64,000 bases of DNA from Cordylochernes scorpioides. Its lineage: Eukaryota; Arthropoda; Arachnida; Pseudoscorpiones; Chernetidae. Shown in pieces: positions 45,995 to 57,069 of this stretch. Positions within the stretch are counted from its first letter, which is position 1. Each line of letters opens with the position of its first letter. Location of the stretch: the NCBI GenBank assembly GCA_030710605.1, contig CP092865.1, positions 142,690,682 through 142,754,681 on the forward strand, read 5' to 3'. The notes below the pieces were generated by a model that was not told where the DNA came from, searched no databases, and was given only the letters and a program-made list of their open reading frames with translations. The position numbers and the translations under genes were made by a program.

Positions 45995-47159
45995 TTAGTT
46001 TAAATCTTCTAATGCAGCATATCTATTCCTTGTAGGGATACTCGAGTACGGGCTATTACTTACGTCAGAGTAGAGCAGAGGTCTCGACTTCTGAGTTCCA
46101 TTATCCATTCGGATTTCTTCTTCGACCTTGTCTTGTGTAACTATGGGGTCCTCTTCCACAATTCTTACAAACCTGACTCTGCAATACCGCGCTACGTGTC
46201 CTGGCTTGTTACACTTGAAACATATTGGTCTCCCGTCTTCTGTCCTATTCCTATTTGAATTTGGATTCTTATTGTATGTTTTACTTGGGTAGACCGGTTT
46301 TGGCTCAGGATTGGGAGTGTAAGATCGTCTAGGGGCAGATACCTGGGGCAGAGGCTTGTTCTGGTAATACCTCGGAGTGGGGGCCTGGGGCTTGGAGGTG
46401 TTCTGGTAGTACCTCGGAGCGGGGGCCTGGGGCTTGGAGGTGTTCTGATATGGTCTTCTGAACGACGTAGCATTCTTCCATTGCTCTTGATGATGGGGAC
46501 GAGGAGAGCGTGGTCCATTATAAAGAGCTTTTGATTTTTCTGCACGTTCTTGGTAATTCTTTTCGAACAAATCCAGCTTTTTACAAATTTCTAGAAGTTC
46601 ATTGGTATTTTTAGGAGGGTTTAGGTGAAGGGGCAAAAGAGTATTCTTTCTTTAACCCTCCAATAACCCAGTTTATTTTAGTCTCTTCTTCCATTTGGGG
46701 GTCGACCTTGTTGCACAGTACAAGGATATCCTCTGCGAACCTGATTGCAGGTTCATTCCACTGTTGTATCCTGTTTAATCTCATCCTCATTTCTTCCTTG
46801 TTGGCGTCTGAGGCAAAATCCTCAATTAGGCGGCTCTTGAAATTTTCCCAGCTGGTGAAACTTACTTTGTGTAGGTTCAGCCAGGTTTTGGCGCTACCAA
46901 TCATATTCATGGCAGCATAACGGGAGATAATGTAGTCTGCCCAATGGTACAGGAAGCCAATTTCTTCAAGAGATTCAATCCATGGGCGAGGGTCTTCTGT
47001 TCCATCATACTTGGGGATGTCGATGTTGGGATTCAGGACAACTGGGTCGGAACTAGCATCTCTACCAATTGTTGCACCAGGTTGCGGCTTGGCAGACTCT
47101 TCAGCCTTGATTCTCTCCTGTGCTGGGTCTTGCATCTTACCAGAGCGTGTTTCAACCAT
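45995..47159 (-). pseudogene. gag: H2 Gag, one frameshift
   Basis: The first frame (46611-47159) starts at the LTR-borne ATG and runs through the capsid-like region to KKEYSFAPSPKPS, where it departs from H1. The second frame (45995-46636) restarts as LNPPKNTNELLEICKKL, matching H1 LNPPKTTDDLLVVCKKM. A one-base slip at about 46620-46640 explains this. The linker has a repeated Pro/Arg unit (SKPQAPAPRYYQNT and related, three times) and the knuckle CFKCNKPGHVARYC. First 30 codons lie in the 5' LTR. Confidence 0.92.
45998..46004 (-). promoter_or_regulatory. H2 gag-pol -1 frameshift heptamer
   Basis: The minus strand T TTA AAC in gag frame is followed directly by TAA (45995-45997). The pol frame is open on the -1 side. 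Identical in form to H1. Confidence 0.75.
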
Positions 47160-47409
47160 CCTACAAATTTATAAAAGGGAATAATGTGTGAGATAAGTCT
47201 ACTTTATGTAGCCACCAGAATCCTTTATTTATTTTCTCACATCAAAGAGAGCAGTGAAGTCACAGTGTACCTAAATACAAATGATGATAATCTAAAAATA
47301 ATCTGTTTTAAATAAATATCATAGAATATAAAAATAAATAAATATATAATTTAAATTTCAAATATATTAAAAATAATATAATAAATACGCCATTAATCAT
47401 GATGTAACA
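47070..47409 (-). repeat. H2 5' LTR
   Basis: 340 bp; contains the first 30 gag codons (47070-47159), and is followed by the same ATTGGTAGAGATGC primer-site-like sequence as H1. Confidence 0.92.
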
Positions 47410-47413
47410 ATAC

Positions 47414-47800
47414 ATTCCTGTAAAATATTTCTGTTAGTCATATAATTTTCATTAGGTGGTAGGTATACAAAGAAAATACATGTTAATATTCTGGTGTTCA
47501 ATTTTATAGTAATAATTATCCAGTGTTTTTCTATTTCATAATTTACTAATAAATCTTTAATAGTATTTCCAATTCCGACGATAATATACCGCCCGAAGAT
47601 CTACCCAGTTTGTGATTTCTGGAGGCCTTAGATTCTATCAATTGAAAACCGTTCAGTTAGTATCCTAAGTAGTGATCAGTCCATGTTTCAGTTAGAGCGA
47701 ATATGTTAAATTTTTTCAGGTAATCAACTAAAGGGAAAGTGGATGAAATCCCGACTTAATTGTTAATATTTCAGCACAACAGTGAAAGCTGTTTCTTTCT
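47414..47800 (-). pseudogene. NLR2 ORF2 start: endonuclease N-terminus
   Basis: Too broken for a long ORF, but the minus strand gives VDYLKKFNIFALTETWTDH, an endonuclease ETW motif, then GFQLIESKASRNHKLGRSSGG and FFVYLPPNENYMTNRN in shifting frames. The domain continues beyond H2 at 42204 with the GDLN and SDH motifs. Several frameshifts and stops. Confidence 0.65.
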
Positions 47801-48117
47801 GCCATAGTTAATTCTTCCATTTACAATCTCAAGACTAATATTCGCTTCCCTAGCATGATCTTGCTTTGAAATATTTTTAGGGGCGAATTTGCATATTTCA
47901 TTATTTAAAGTATTTACATATGGTACAACGCCAGCACTTGAATCTTTATTTTTACATATTTTTTCAATCTTATTAAAATGTGCCTTAACATTAGAATGTT
48001 TAATAACTATATGTTGCTATAAAAGTTTACCTCCCTGGTTCATAACTTGTTCATTTGAAACATAGTATCTTGTGTTTCCCACTAATAAAGCGTTGTCTCT
48101 CAATTTAGCTCTTATTC

Positions 48118-48324
48118 CTATATCCAGAGTTCTTTTCTTTTTCTAATTAGTAGTTTTCTCTGATTAACAATATTTGGAGGGTAATCTTTATTTAGAAAAA
48201 TTCTGTTATCTCTTAGCTTGAATGAGTTCTTCAAAAGTACAATTCTGTCTTTATATTCAGGTACCTCAATGAGAAGTGGTGAATTGACTTTCCCTGGACA
48301 ATCTTCTGCATTTTGGTATTTCAA
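48118..48324 (-). pseudogene. NLR2 ORF1 C-terminal domain fragment
   Basis: A 68-residue frame with PEYKDRIVLLKNSFKLRD, IFLNKDYPPNIVNQRKLL and RKRKELW, the C-terminal nucleic-acid-binding-type domain seen after the coiled coil in ORF1 of many animal non-LTR elements. It is shifted relative to 48345-48794, and LRDNALLVGNTRYYV continues near 48060 in another frame. Confidence 0.6.
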
Positions 48325-48344
48325 TTTCCTATGATATTTGCATC

Positions 48345-48794
48345 TTATCTGTAATAAGTTTTTTGTATCAGCGAGCGAGATTCATCGGGGCTTTCATTTT
48401 CTTTTCCTTCTATTCCAAAAAAAATCAAGTTTCTTTCCCTCTGTTTCATCTCGTAGAGATCCATCCTTTTCTCAATTTCACAGATCTTTCCCGAGTTAGT
48501 CGCTACAGACTTCGCCATAGTTCCTAGGGAAGTCTCCAGTTGTAATAGGCGCTGGTTAATTTTTTCCAAACCTGTTTCTAAACCCGAAAACCTTGATTCC
48601 AGCCTTGCTCCCCAATCGTCAATTCTATTTGACATCGCTGCCATTAACTCATGTAAATCTCTCTCTTTACCCACATCCAACGTTGTCTGTCTTGTAGATT
48701 TAGGCCCTGGATTTTGCTTTATTCCGGATAGCAGTAATAGCATTAGCACTATACATCTCAGATTAGCTTTCCTATTATAGGAGGGTACTTTCAT
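48345..48794 (-). pseudogene. NLR2 ORF1 N-terminus with 2A-like sequence and coiled coil
   Basis: A 149-residue frame. Residues 14-31 read CIVLMLLLLSGIKQNPGP: a hydrophobic run followed by NPGP, the layout of the 2A-like peptides placed at the N-terminus of ORF1 in some CR1-type and related elements, where ribosome skipping releases the ORF1 protein. The consensus acid residues before NPGP are changed here (GIKQ), so activity is doubtful. Residues about 50-120 have heptad spacing (LESRFSGLETGLEKINQRLL), a trimeric coiled-coil type. The frame slips after residue 145; the C-terminal domain follows in another frame. Confidence 0.7.
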
Positions 48795-49017
48795 TTCAGG
48801 CTTATTTACATAATATAAAACAATTTCATTGTTGAAATCTGCATATGTTGATCTATAGTGAGTTTATTCTTTAATTATAATCCAATTAAGCAAAAGCAGA
48901 ATTATTATCAACTTCATTTTTCCCTCAATAAAATAAGGAATATAAGTTTACTTATCAAATATTCAAGGTACAGCAATGAAAACCAAATAGGATATATTAT
49001 AATAAAAAGTAATATTT

Positions 49018-49080
49018 ACCGGATTTCAAGAGCGAAGCGACGCACGTCTAGTCAATTCGGCCACCTAGCGGCGAATCCCG
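49018..49080 (-). promoter_or_regulatory. NLR2 5' end with internal promoter block
   Basis: From 49080 the minus strand has CGCCGCTAGGTGGCC, AGACGTG at about +32 and CCGGTAAATAT near the end. It aligns with the first 60 bp of the R1 element (28684-28741). AGACGTG is the downstream element typical of TATA-less insect non-LTR promoters. Confidence 0.55.
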
Positions 49081-49086
49081 ACTGTT

Positions 49087-49380
49087 CTTTAAGTTTTAGT
49101 TGAGGGAGTTTATTTTTATCTTTTTATATAGGTTATAGGGCACTATGTTCAGACTTACGCCTGTGTCAATTAGAAAAGGGGGTGAAAGTTCAGGCGTGAT
49201 GGACAGTTTAATCGTCAGCTGGCTGACGAAAAGTGGGTGGTGCCTTCCTACCTGGTTGGCGAAAGGCTGGGGCGTCTCGGGCGGGTTGTCCTTGTGGTGG
49301 ATGTAGGGCGTGTTGTGGATTTGGGGCTGTTTGCACTGCCCGCGCGCTCGCGTGTTGAGCGGGTTTAGATCAAATTCGCG
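49087..49380 (-). pseudogene. pol: Gypsy G protease N-terminal part
   Basis: The minus strand gives LSITPELSPPFLIDTGVSLN with the DTG active site at 49159-49167, then IVPYNLYKK. A one-base slip in an A run near 49115 follows, and the frame then meets the NLR2 insertion. The stretch before it (49210-49380) is a broken gag-protease linker. Confidence 0.65.
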
Positions 49381-49383
49381 ATG

Positions 49384-50140
49384 TCAATGATGGGCGCCGC
49401 AGAACTTACAGTTTGACGGCGGAGCAGGTGCAGTCCACGCACCTGTTCTTCTGGGTGTGCTGGTGTATGGGCCCGACATGGTGGGCGGCTGTTCCTCGCG
49501 GTGACGTGCAGTTGGTGCACTGGGCCCGTGGATCCGCTGCACCAGTTGGAACCACTCTCCCAGGCTCTCGGGAGGTACCACGTGGACCAGGCGCTGGTCG
49601 GAGAGCGGCAACCCCTCCGTCAGCGTCTCGAGGATTACCTCCTGTGGGAGTCCCAGTTGCATTCCCTATGGCGGCTTTCTCCCGGTAATACTTCTCCAGG
49701 TCTGCTTGACCAGCAAGCTTCATGGCGAAGTATTTGGCGAAGGATGCCTCGCTGGATTCTGGGTAGAGATCCATGAGGGTTTGCCTCACCTGGAAGTAGC
49801 TCTGGGTGGTCAACCGGAGTTTCCTGAAGAGTTCCAGGGGTTGGCGTGTCAGGTAGCCCGGCAACCGGAGCAACTTATCGGGGGTGGCAACGCGGGCGTC
49901 GTCCATCTTCCGGTCGTAGACCTGGAAGAATTAGCGGGCGGCGTATGTCCAATCGAAGGGAGGCAGATCCGTCTCCGCGCGTTGGGTCGACCCGATTTGC
50001 GTGAGGGCGGTGGTCAACTGCACTATTAAGGCCGCTAGGGGGCTTGTCTCCCCGGTGGGTTGTTCTCTCTCTCCGACCACGCTGTCCTCATTTTTCGCAT
50101 CTTGGTCTTGTTCGTTTTCAATTGTAGATCCTGTCGACTC
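49384..50140 (-). pseudogene. gag: Gypsy G gag, frameshifted
   Basis: The ORF starting at 49906 (MDDARVATPDKLL) has a capsid-like domain (LTRQPLELFRKLRLTTQSYFQ, AKYFAMKLAGQADLE). Upstream in the same reading, DLPPFDWTYAAR suggests that the real protein begins farther 5', near 50140. A frameshift near 49650 leads to the second frame, QEVILETLTEGLPLSDQRLV and a one-knuckle-like CKFCGAHH at 49384-49410. GC content is much higher than that of the surroundings. It lies directly after the 5' LTR on the minus strand, in correct order. Confidence 0.75.
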
Positions 50141-50143
50141 ACT

Positions 50144-50799
50144 ATAATATTATTCGTTTGGATTGGGACCCTTTTATGTTTGTTGATTGTTGTAAGACCC
50201 TGTTAACTTACTGTAGGGTTGGTGACTTGTGGTGGTTGATGGCGCAGTCGTCTGATCGAGGTGGTAAGTTTTTCACAGGGGAAATAACGAGAGGGACACA
50301 GGATGGGGTTGAAGAGGACCACGCGATTAAGGGAGAGAAGGTTTTGAGAGACTAATGGAGCACTTGACTAGGATATGCTCGGAGAAAAAGAAGATATTTT
50401 ACCTTTGTGAGAAGGGCTTAAGCACGTCTTGCTCCTTGTGGTGGCGAGCTCCCAACTGACTAACTTGAGTCCGATATTTACCTCGTTAACTCTCTATTGC
50501 TCTCATTGGTTGAAATCGTCTAGGTGGTTACATTTGGTTGGCTGTTAGCTATTCCTTCTGAAATCTGATTGGTAATTGGTCCTCCATTGTCTTTTTCATG
50601 ATTACCATCCTCCAGGAAGAAGAAGGTCTTTGAACCTAGTTTTATGGTTCCTGGCTAATAACCTTTACTTCCTGGGTAATGAAATCCTGGTAATGGCTGT
50701 TTCTCCAGTTCGCTAGGCCTAACTTTTATTAAAACTTTTTGGATCATACATTGCATATATTGTGGTGGGGTTACATCTTGGTATATACAAATTATGACA
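50144..50799 (-). repeat. G 5' LTR
   Basis: 656 bp, partner of 15827-16494. On the minus strand the next internal bases are AGTGAGTCGACAGGATC; no clear tRNA match was recognised. The LTR interior contains TGGCGCAGTCGTC on the plus strand in both copies, which resembles an insect gypsy primer site but in the wrong place and orientation. Confidence 0.8.
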
Positions 50800-52150
50800 T
50801 ATATGTTCTTGAGAGTTCCCTTTGGAATCAAAACTGCTCCGAAAATATTCCAGAAAATCATGGAAGACTTAGTCCAAGACCTTGAGGGTACAGAAAATTC
50901 AATGGACGATATCCTGATCCATGCTCGGATCCACAGACCCTGGAAATAAGGACAAGAGCTGTACTACAGAGGCTTAAAGAAAATGGAATCAAATTGAATA
51001 GAGATAAATGCAAATTTGAACTTCAAGAAGTCCAATTTTAAGGCCATATTGTTACGACAGAAGGCATTAAAATTTACCCTGAGAAAGTGCGTGCAAGAGG
51101 AGAAATTAAGTCACCGAGCAACAAGTTAGAACTATAACGTCTCTTAGGAATGATACAATACCTGAGCAGGTTCATCCCTAACCTTGTAGAGAAAACCAAA
51201 AACATGAGGTTGCTTTTGAAAAAAGACACACCTTGGCTATGGGACGAATCCCTCGATTGTGATCTCTTAGAGATCAAGACTTTGCTCAGAACTGCACCAA
51301 CTCTGAAATTCATTAATCCCAACAGAAATCTGATACTTCCAGTATACGCCAGTGCATATGCCCTTGGAGCGGTTCTATTACAAAACGGAAAGCCCTAGCC
51401 TACGCTTCATCATCTCTCAACTCCACTCAGCAGAACTACGCTCAGATAGAAAAGGAAGCACTTGCCATCAAATTTGGATGCGACAAATTCCATCAACTCA
51501 TTTATAGCAAAACTGTTGACGTCGAGACGGACTACCATCCTTTAGAAACCATATTCAAGAAGCCATTAAGCAAAGCACCCCGAGGCTCTCCAGAGAATTT
51601 TTCTACAGATACAACAATATGATCTCAAGATTAAATACAAGAAAGGAAAAGAACTGCTAACAGCTGATCTACTAAGTAGAGACTGCTCATATGAAGACAC
51701 ATATTTGGTAGAGAACTTCGAAGTACTAATGACCACACCGACAAATAAGTCAAGCTATGAGGAACTTCAAGCTCCTACAAAAGAGGACCAAGAACTACAA
51801 GAACTAAAAACCTAATCTTATATGGCTGGCCAAACTACAAATCAGCAGTCCCTGAAAGCTGCAAGAAATACTGGCCATATAGAGATGAACTCTCGACAAA
51901 CGAAGACCTAATCTTCAAAGGTAGCAGAGTCTTCATTCCCCTAAGGTGGAAAGCAAAGATACTCAAGTTAATCCACGAAGGACACCAAGGAACAAACAGC
52001 TGCTTGAGAAGGGTTCGAGACTCAATATGCTGGCATGGCAAGTCCCAAGACATCATCAACAACAGTAGAAAATTGTACGACTTGCCAAGCGAATCAGAGG
52101 AACAAGACAAAAGAACCAATGATCATAAAAGAGAATACCGAGTCTTCCTT
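50800..52150 (+). pseudogene. pol: Gypsy A RT, RNase H and integrase start, middle part
   Basis: It resumes exactly where 15826 stopped: FLRVPFGIKTAPKIFQ, then MDDILIHAR (catalytic box altered to MDD), a thumb with YLSRFIPNLVEKTKN (51150-51398), RNase H with VYASAYALGAVLLQ (catalytic Asp changed), IEKEALAIKFGC and ETDYHPLE, then an integrase zinc region with HEGHQGTNSCLRR. At least six frameshifts or stops. It is cut at 52150 by element E; the missing integrase core start was lost with the end of the E LTR. Confidence 0.8.
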
Positions 52151-53471
52151 GCAGCAAGACCTTAATGTAGTATAATAGAAGCACAGCTGTCAATGATGCA
52201 CTATCGACATATGTCTTTACATCATCACATGTAATGCAATTTGTGCAAACAGGATAAATAAAGAAAAAAAAAGGGGAAACTCTGTAATTGATTAAGAGTT
52301 TGAGTTAAAGCAGGGATCGAGCATATAATATTGTCAGGACAAAGGTCTAAAGATGGAATAACGCACTGAAACACATAAAAGTACAAACATTGCAAAAACC
52401 TGACAGATAGATACCCTCAAAGTAGCCCTGATAAAGTCGTAATTTGCGAAATTAAGGTGTGGGGGGTAGTACCATAAAGCAAAAAGGAATGAAATATGTA
52501 TGAGAGGAAACAAGAAAATTTCTCTAGATATTTATTTAAATAAATTAAAATTTGGGAACATGTCTATACTGACGAGATATGCTATTTACATAGTAAAATT
52601 TAGATAGAGGTGACCTGAAGTTACTTTATAGCCCTTTAGGGCCCATGCGAAATCTAGGTTGGTTACTACACATAAAGGGGGGGGGAGGCGCTAAGTCATA
52701 ATGACAAATGGCTTACCTTTTCTCGAAAGTGCCGGCAAAGGTCTGGTCTCCCGTCTGAAGACTGTCCTTTCACTGAGCGACTCAGATCCAATCTGCCTTT
52801 TTGGCAAAGAACCCTCTTTTATTCATGTCTCTCTCCGTTTTCATTCGCCGAAAGAAACACCAATCAAAATGGCCAACGGCTCCAGTATACAATTTCACAG
52901 ACGCCCCAGGCCTCTCCCATCAAAATAGAACATATAGTATTACCAAAACAAAAAAATCTAAAGAGAGAAACAGCTACGGCGATAGTGTAAAATTTCAGAC
53001 CCCAGGCCCCCCCCCCCCCTCCACATGGATTGAAATACCATCCTCCCTTTTTCTCGGGACGGTATATATATCGCCCCCCCCCGTCTTGGCTAAAAATCGA
53101 CCCAGGCCCCTTTTACCTGGACTGTAATGTGATGCTTCCTTTTTTTTCGGGAAGGATATTTATAAGGCTAGTCTTTTAGAAATCTTCCTTCTCCATTTTT
53201 TTTTTCTGGTCACCTTTACCTAAATTTTTGGTGAGGGGAATATATGTACATATGAAACAACAGCTTCCAGCGCGGATGTCTCTGGATGTCACTGGTGTCT
53301 TCTTCACCAGGCATCAGCTTTCGGCATGGAAGTCTGGTGTCATCAATTGTCTAGGTTTCTGGGCAAAAAAAATGGTCTGTAAGTCTATGTGGGAGGGAAG
53401 CCATGTATCCATTTGATTTGATTATACATACGCCTTCTGTTGGGGTATGGTTACAAAAACGTGCCCCAACA
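52151..53471 (-). repeat. E 3' LTR, truncated at its outer end
   Basis: Matches 61172-62488 over its whole length, with differences mainly in C and T runs. It lacks the last 124 bp present in the 5' LTR (61048-61171), so its outer edge is a deletion that also removed part of gypsy A integrase. The ORFs in it occur identically in both LTRs and are accidental. Confidence 0.9.
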
Positions 53472-53485
53472 ATCCTCCCCCTGCC
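53472..53485 (-). promoter_or_regulatory. E polypurine tract
   Basis: GGCAGGGGGAGGAT on the minus strand directly before the LTR TGTTGGGG: the plus-strand DNA primer. Confidence 0.75.
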
Positions 53486-56400
53486 AAGTAATGGACAAAT
53501 GCGTTTGTGCTACTCATCATTCATCTGCCTTTCATCAGTTACTATGAAAGCAGGCCCATTTCTAGCAAAATGCATTTTCCATTACTAGGTGAAGCCAGAT
53601 GTACCGAAACCTATAGGGAAGATAAGGCTAGTCAAAATGATGGTATGCCGTTCTAGATGTTTATTATTCCGAACATTAGTGGGCATTGCGCATCCTGGCA
53701 AAGGGGTTTTTATGTGTTATTATTCCGTCAGCACACTGTTATCAACATAGGTTATGGGGGACAGTCATATCATATGTATGGAAGTAAGCAAGGTCATCTG
53801 TCTTCCCATTCATGGGTATATATACCACCCTTCCACTTTCTTCTTTGGCCTTGAGGAGTAGGCCTTCCTTGTGGTAAGTCCTCTCAACCCCATCCTTGCC
53901 TCTTGTGGTGCTGGATTCATTGCTACCTTCTTTCTGCTAACAATACAGTTAGAACATTTCCCTATTACATATTATATATGAAAAAAATTGGGCGCCAAGA
54001 AGTCGTTTAGAAATAACTGACTAGTCCAACTCCTAAAACATGCCAGCATCTTTATTTAAGTACCAATCAAGACATTCGTGTGGTATAGTTATACATATAC
54101 AATCAAAGGAAAGGATAATTATAGTTAGCTGAAAGAAATATCTTGATACATAATAATTAGCCTATGACATGATGACTTTTGCTAAATTAAAAAAAAATAC
54201 AGAAACAAATTGTGAAAGTAATTATTAAATAAGGCACGAAATATGTAATGATAAAATGAATCCTTCCATGTTATATGATGAGTATAATATATATATTGAA
54301 GTAAACATATCATGTAGATAGTGATTAAATATGTTAAGATATAAGTGATAAAAAATCATCCCATGATAGATGACAAAAGAAACTACTACAAGATTATATA
54401 TGGTGACAAAATGTATATAATTAAATATTTAATATAAATATTAATATCATGAATATCAAAATAAAATTGTTGAAATTAATAGTATACGACTATAATATAA
54501 TATATATGACATGAAATAATAACATATTGAATAAGAAAATGTAAACATAATATATATTTGTGCGGTGAGGGTTCAAGGTTTAGTATCTCAGTTAAGTTTT
54601 CAATCTTATCCAGTCTGGAATCACGAGTTGGTCACTGGGTAATATTCGTCTATCCCGATCCTATTGGAGGGTGTGTTCTCTCTTGTGTGTTAGATTCCTC
54701 AAATTACAATACTCTCTCAACCCAGATGGGTACGTCATTTAGAATCTTGGTCAAATGGAACATAGCCCAGACCTCTATTAAGCTACACAGTTCCTTTGAA
54801 TCTAGGGTGACAACCGTATGAAGAGAATTTTTTTTCTGTTTTTGGCAGAGCGACTAATCAATTTCTACTATTTTGTTTGTGGCTCCGTTTACCTTGCCTC
54901 TGGGGTGTGTACAGTTCAGCTACCTCCCCCTTCCAAGAAATTCACATTACTTTCATCTACTAATATACCCTCTATTCATTGACCTGAATCCTATAAATCT
55001 ACATCTTATAAGTTTGAATTTTATCAATCTTAAATTTTGGTTCCTTTTACAAATTCCTTCAGGATTCTACTCCCTGTATAACTGCTCTTAATTCTACTGT
55101 CCTCAATACAACACTTCTAAAACTTTGACTCACTGGCTTGTTCTGGTGTCTCGTTCGCGGTCATTATAGTTAACTAATACTTTAAAATCTTATCCTAACA
55201 TGGAACGAGTCTAAACTCGTTGAAGGTCCTAATAATTACTTATTCTGCCTCTCGAATCGGTCTTATGCTCGAATTCATTCCAACAAAACGTATGGCAGGG
55301 CGAATCCTTTATTAGAAGAAACTTCCGCTAGCTATGGGGGATCAAACTGGTACCAAAAAAAATTCAATAGACGGAAACACTTCGTCTAGAATAACTGGGC
55401 AATCTCTGCCTACTTGCCAATCTTACAGGACCTCCCGTCTGGAACACCCTCGCTCCAGCCACGCTAAAAACGTCGAAACTACGGTGTCAGATCGGTTACC
55501 CAAGGTCGCGCCGTTATACCCCAGGCTATACGCCATGGCTAAAACAAATCCCCCATCCTGCATAAAATTCAATCTATACCTCTTCGTTTCCTCTAATGAG
55601 GAGAAGTTTTGTGGGTTTCCTGGTCTGATCATAACCTCCCACAACCTTCCAGTCTGAGAATCAAGATATGATCATTATCTACGACTCTTAAAATTCAAGT
55701 TGATATAATGAAATAGAGTAACTGATTACCCTAATAAAAGAAATCAATATTTGCACTCCTCTAAAAGGAGACCTAACAAAGTGGAGCGAATATTTTCCTA
55801 ACAATAGAGTTTTTACAGTCCTGTGAGGCTATCGTTCCTAACAAATAAAGAAATCAAATTTAAAATTGAACCTATTAGTTCCCTAATCCTATGCTAAAGT
55901 AATTTTTTGGTCTAACAGTATAATAGTTTTTAACTTTGACAACAATCATTAGTCATTCCATTCATACATATTTCATTCGCAGACTGCATTCATACTATAG
56001 TTAAAAATTGCTATAAATGCCAAAGTACTACAATTATCTATCAAATAAACCCTAACAATAATAAAGTCTTTCAGGACCAATGAGAAATCAAATAAAGTTA
56101 TCTAATTAAAACAAAGTGGGGACTAAAGCCCTATTGACTTAAATAAATGCCTCATACAAACTCTACATAAAAGTTATCTATACGTGGATAAACATTATTT
56201 ATATTTAAACAAATAAACAAAATTGATTGTTAACAATCAAATGTTAACAATTCTAAATAATCTGGAAGCTAACCTACTAAAAAAAAATCAGTGTAACTTC
56301 AAAAACTGCCCTTGCCTTGACACCAAGCGACTTTTCACGACAATTCTATATAAAGACATACACAAATTATAATGGCGAATAAAGGACCATTAAGCGTGAC

Positions 56401-57069
56401 ACCTCATAAAAGCGGATTGAGTCTCTCCCCTAGCCACCGTGGGTGAAGTCACTTTCTTCTTACTTCCTCGTGCGTCTGCCCCCTTTGCAGTAGTCCGACC
56501 TCAGCACTCTATTGAAAGATGGATTTATAGGGTTTACGATTCACTACCCAACACTAACATTCTCAAGTGCTTTCCAAGGATCGACTACAGTCTGGGCCTA
56601 CTTAACTTCTACCCCTGGCTTAGGGTCCCTATACTTCACAATTTCACTCTGAGAGATTGACCTTTCATGTTCTCATTAGAAACCTATTTCAAAGCTACTA
56701 CCTGAAGGCCAGGGATTATAGGGTTTCTGAATTACCCAACACAAGCCATAGGGTGCCTATTAGGTTTGTTGTTTTAGACATAGCCCCCCTCTAAGTTGTG
56801 ATTTCCTACACCTTCCTTCACCTATTACTCCTGATAATAACTAAAATTTCCGATTTACACTAAATAGTTAATTCACAATGGTATACATTATTCTCACTGG
56901 TCTTTGAAACTCGGGTTTTAACAAGAAATAGTTTGTATAGAAAAAAAAAGGAATCCTAATGAAGTTCTACTTTAAAAAAAAAAGGTTTTTAAATAAAAAA
57001 AAAAAGGTTGAAATCTCTAAACTTCTCATTCTATCGAGCTGATTCTCCGTACACACTCCAAAATCCTAG
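53486..57069 (-). other. E 3' noncoding region
   Basis: No gene. 54000-54560 is very AT-rich. Parts align with the reverse complement of 7780-8490 and 9820-10600 in gypsy C (for example TCCTGTGAGGCTATCGTTCC near 55820). No mariner is present at the site corresponding to 8497/9814. Confidence 0.55.

Larger units (their letters stand above)
42209..47409 (-). mobile_element. Gypsy element H, copy 2 (H2)
   Basis: LTRs at 42209-42547 and 47070-47409 with an ATAC duplication at 42205-42208 and 47410-47413. The two LTRs are almost identical by eye (one small indel near 42500). It inserted in the NLR2 endonuclease. It differs from H1 throughout by many substitutions, so the two copies are separate insertions from diverged sources. 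Confidence 0.95.
38658..49080 (-). mobile_element. CR1/jockey-type non-LTR retrotransposon (NLR2), with nested H2 and solo LTR
   Basis: AACAGT on the minus strand at both edges (38652-38657 and 49081-49086) is the probable target duplication, and the G frame resumes across it. Order: 5' promoter block, ORF1 with coiled coil, endonuclease, RT, 3' UTR and a (TTG)n tail at 38659-38681. Clade assignment is from the ORF1 type and microsatellite tail and is tentative. Confidence 0.8.
15827..50799 (-). mobile_element. Gypsy element G with nested insertions
   Basis: It is bounded by direct repeats 15827-16494 and 50144-50799, with TATAT at 15822-15826 and 50800-50804. Removing everything between restores the gypsy A RT frame at the junction, which shows a single insertion event. 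All G coding pieces are on the minus strand and in order: gag (49384-50140), protease (49087-49380, continued 38232-38651), RT, RNase H and integrase (29785-33073). Three later insertions (R1, H1, NLR2) account for most of the 35 kb. Confidence 0.8.

Noticed and set aside
52701-53588. ORFs of 61-108 residues in the E LTR, repeated at 61721-62433
   Set aside because: Identical because the LTRs are identical; no motif, and frame breaks at C-run length differences show no selection.
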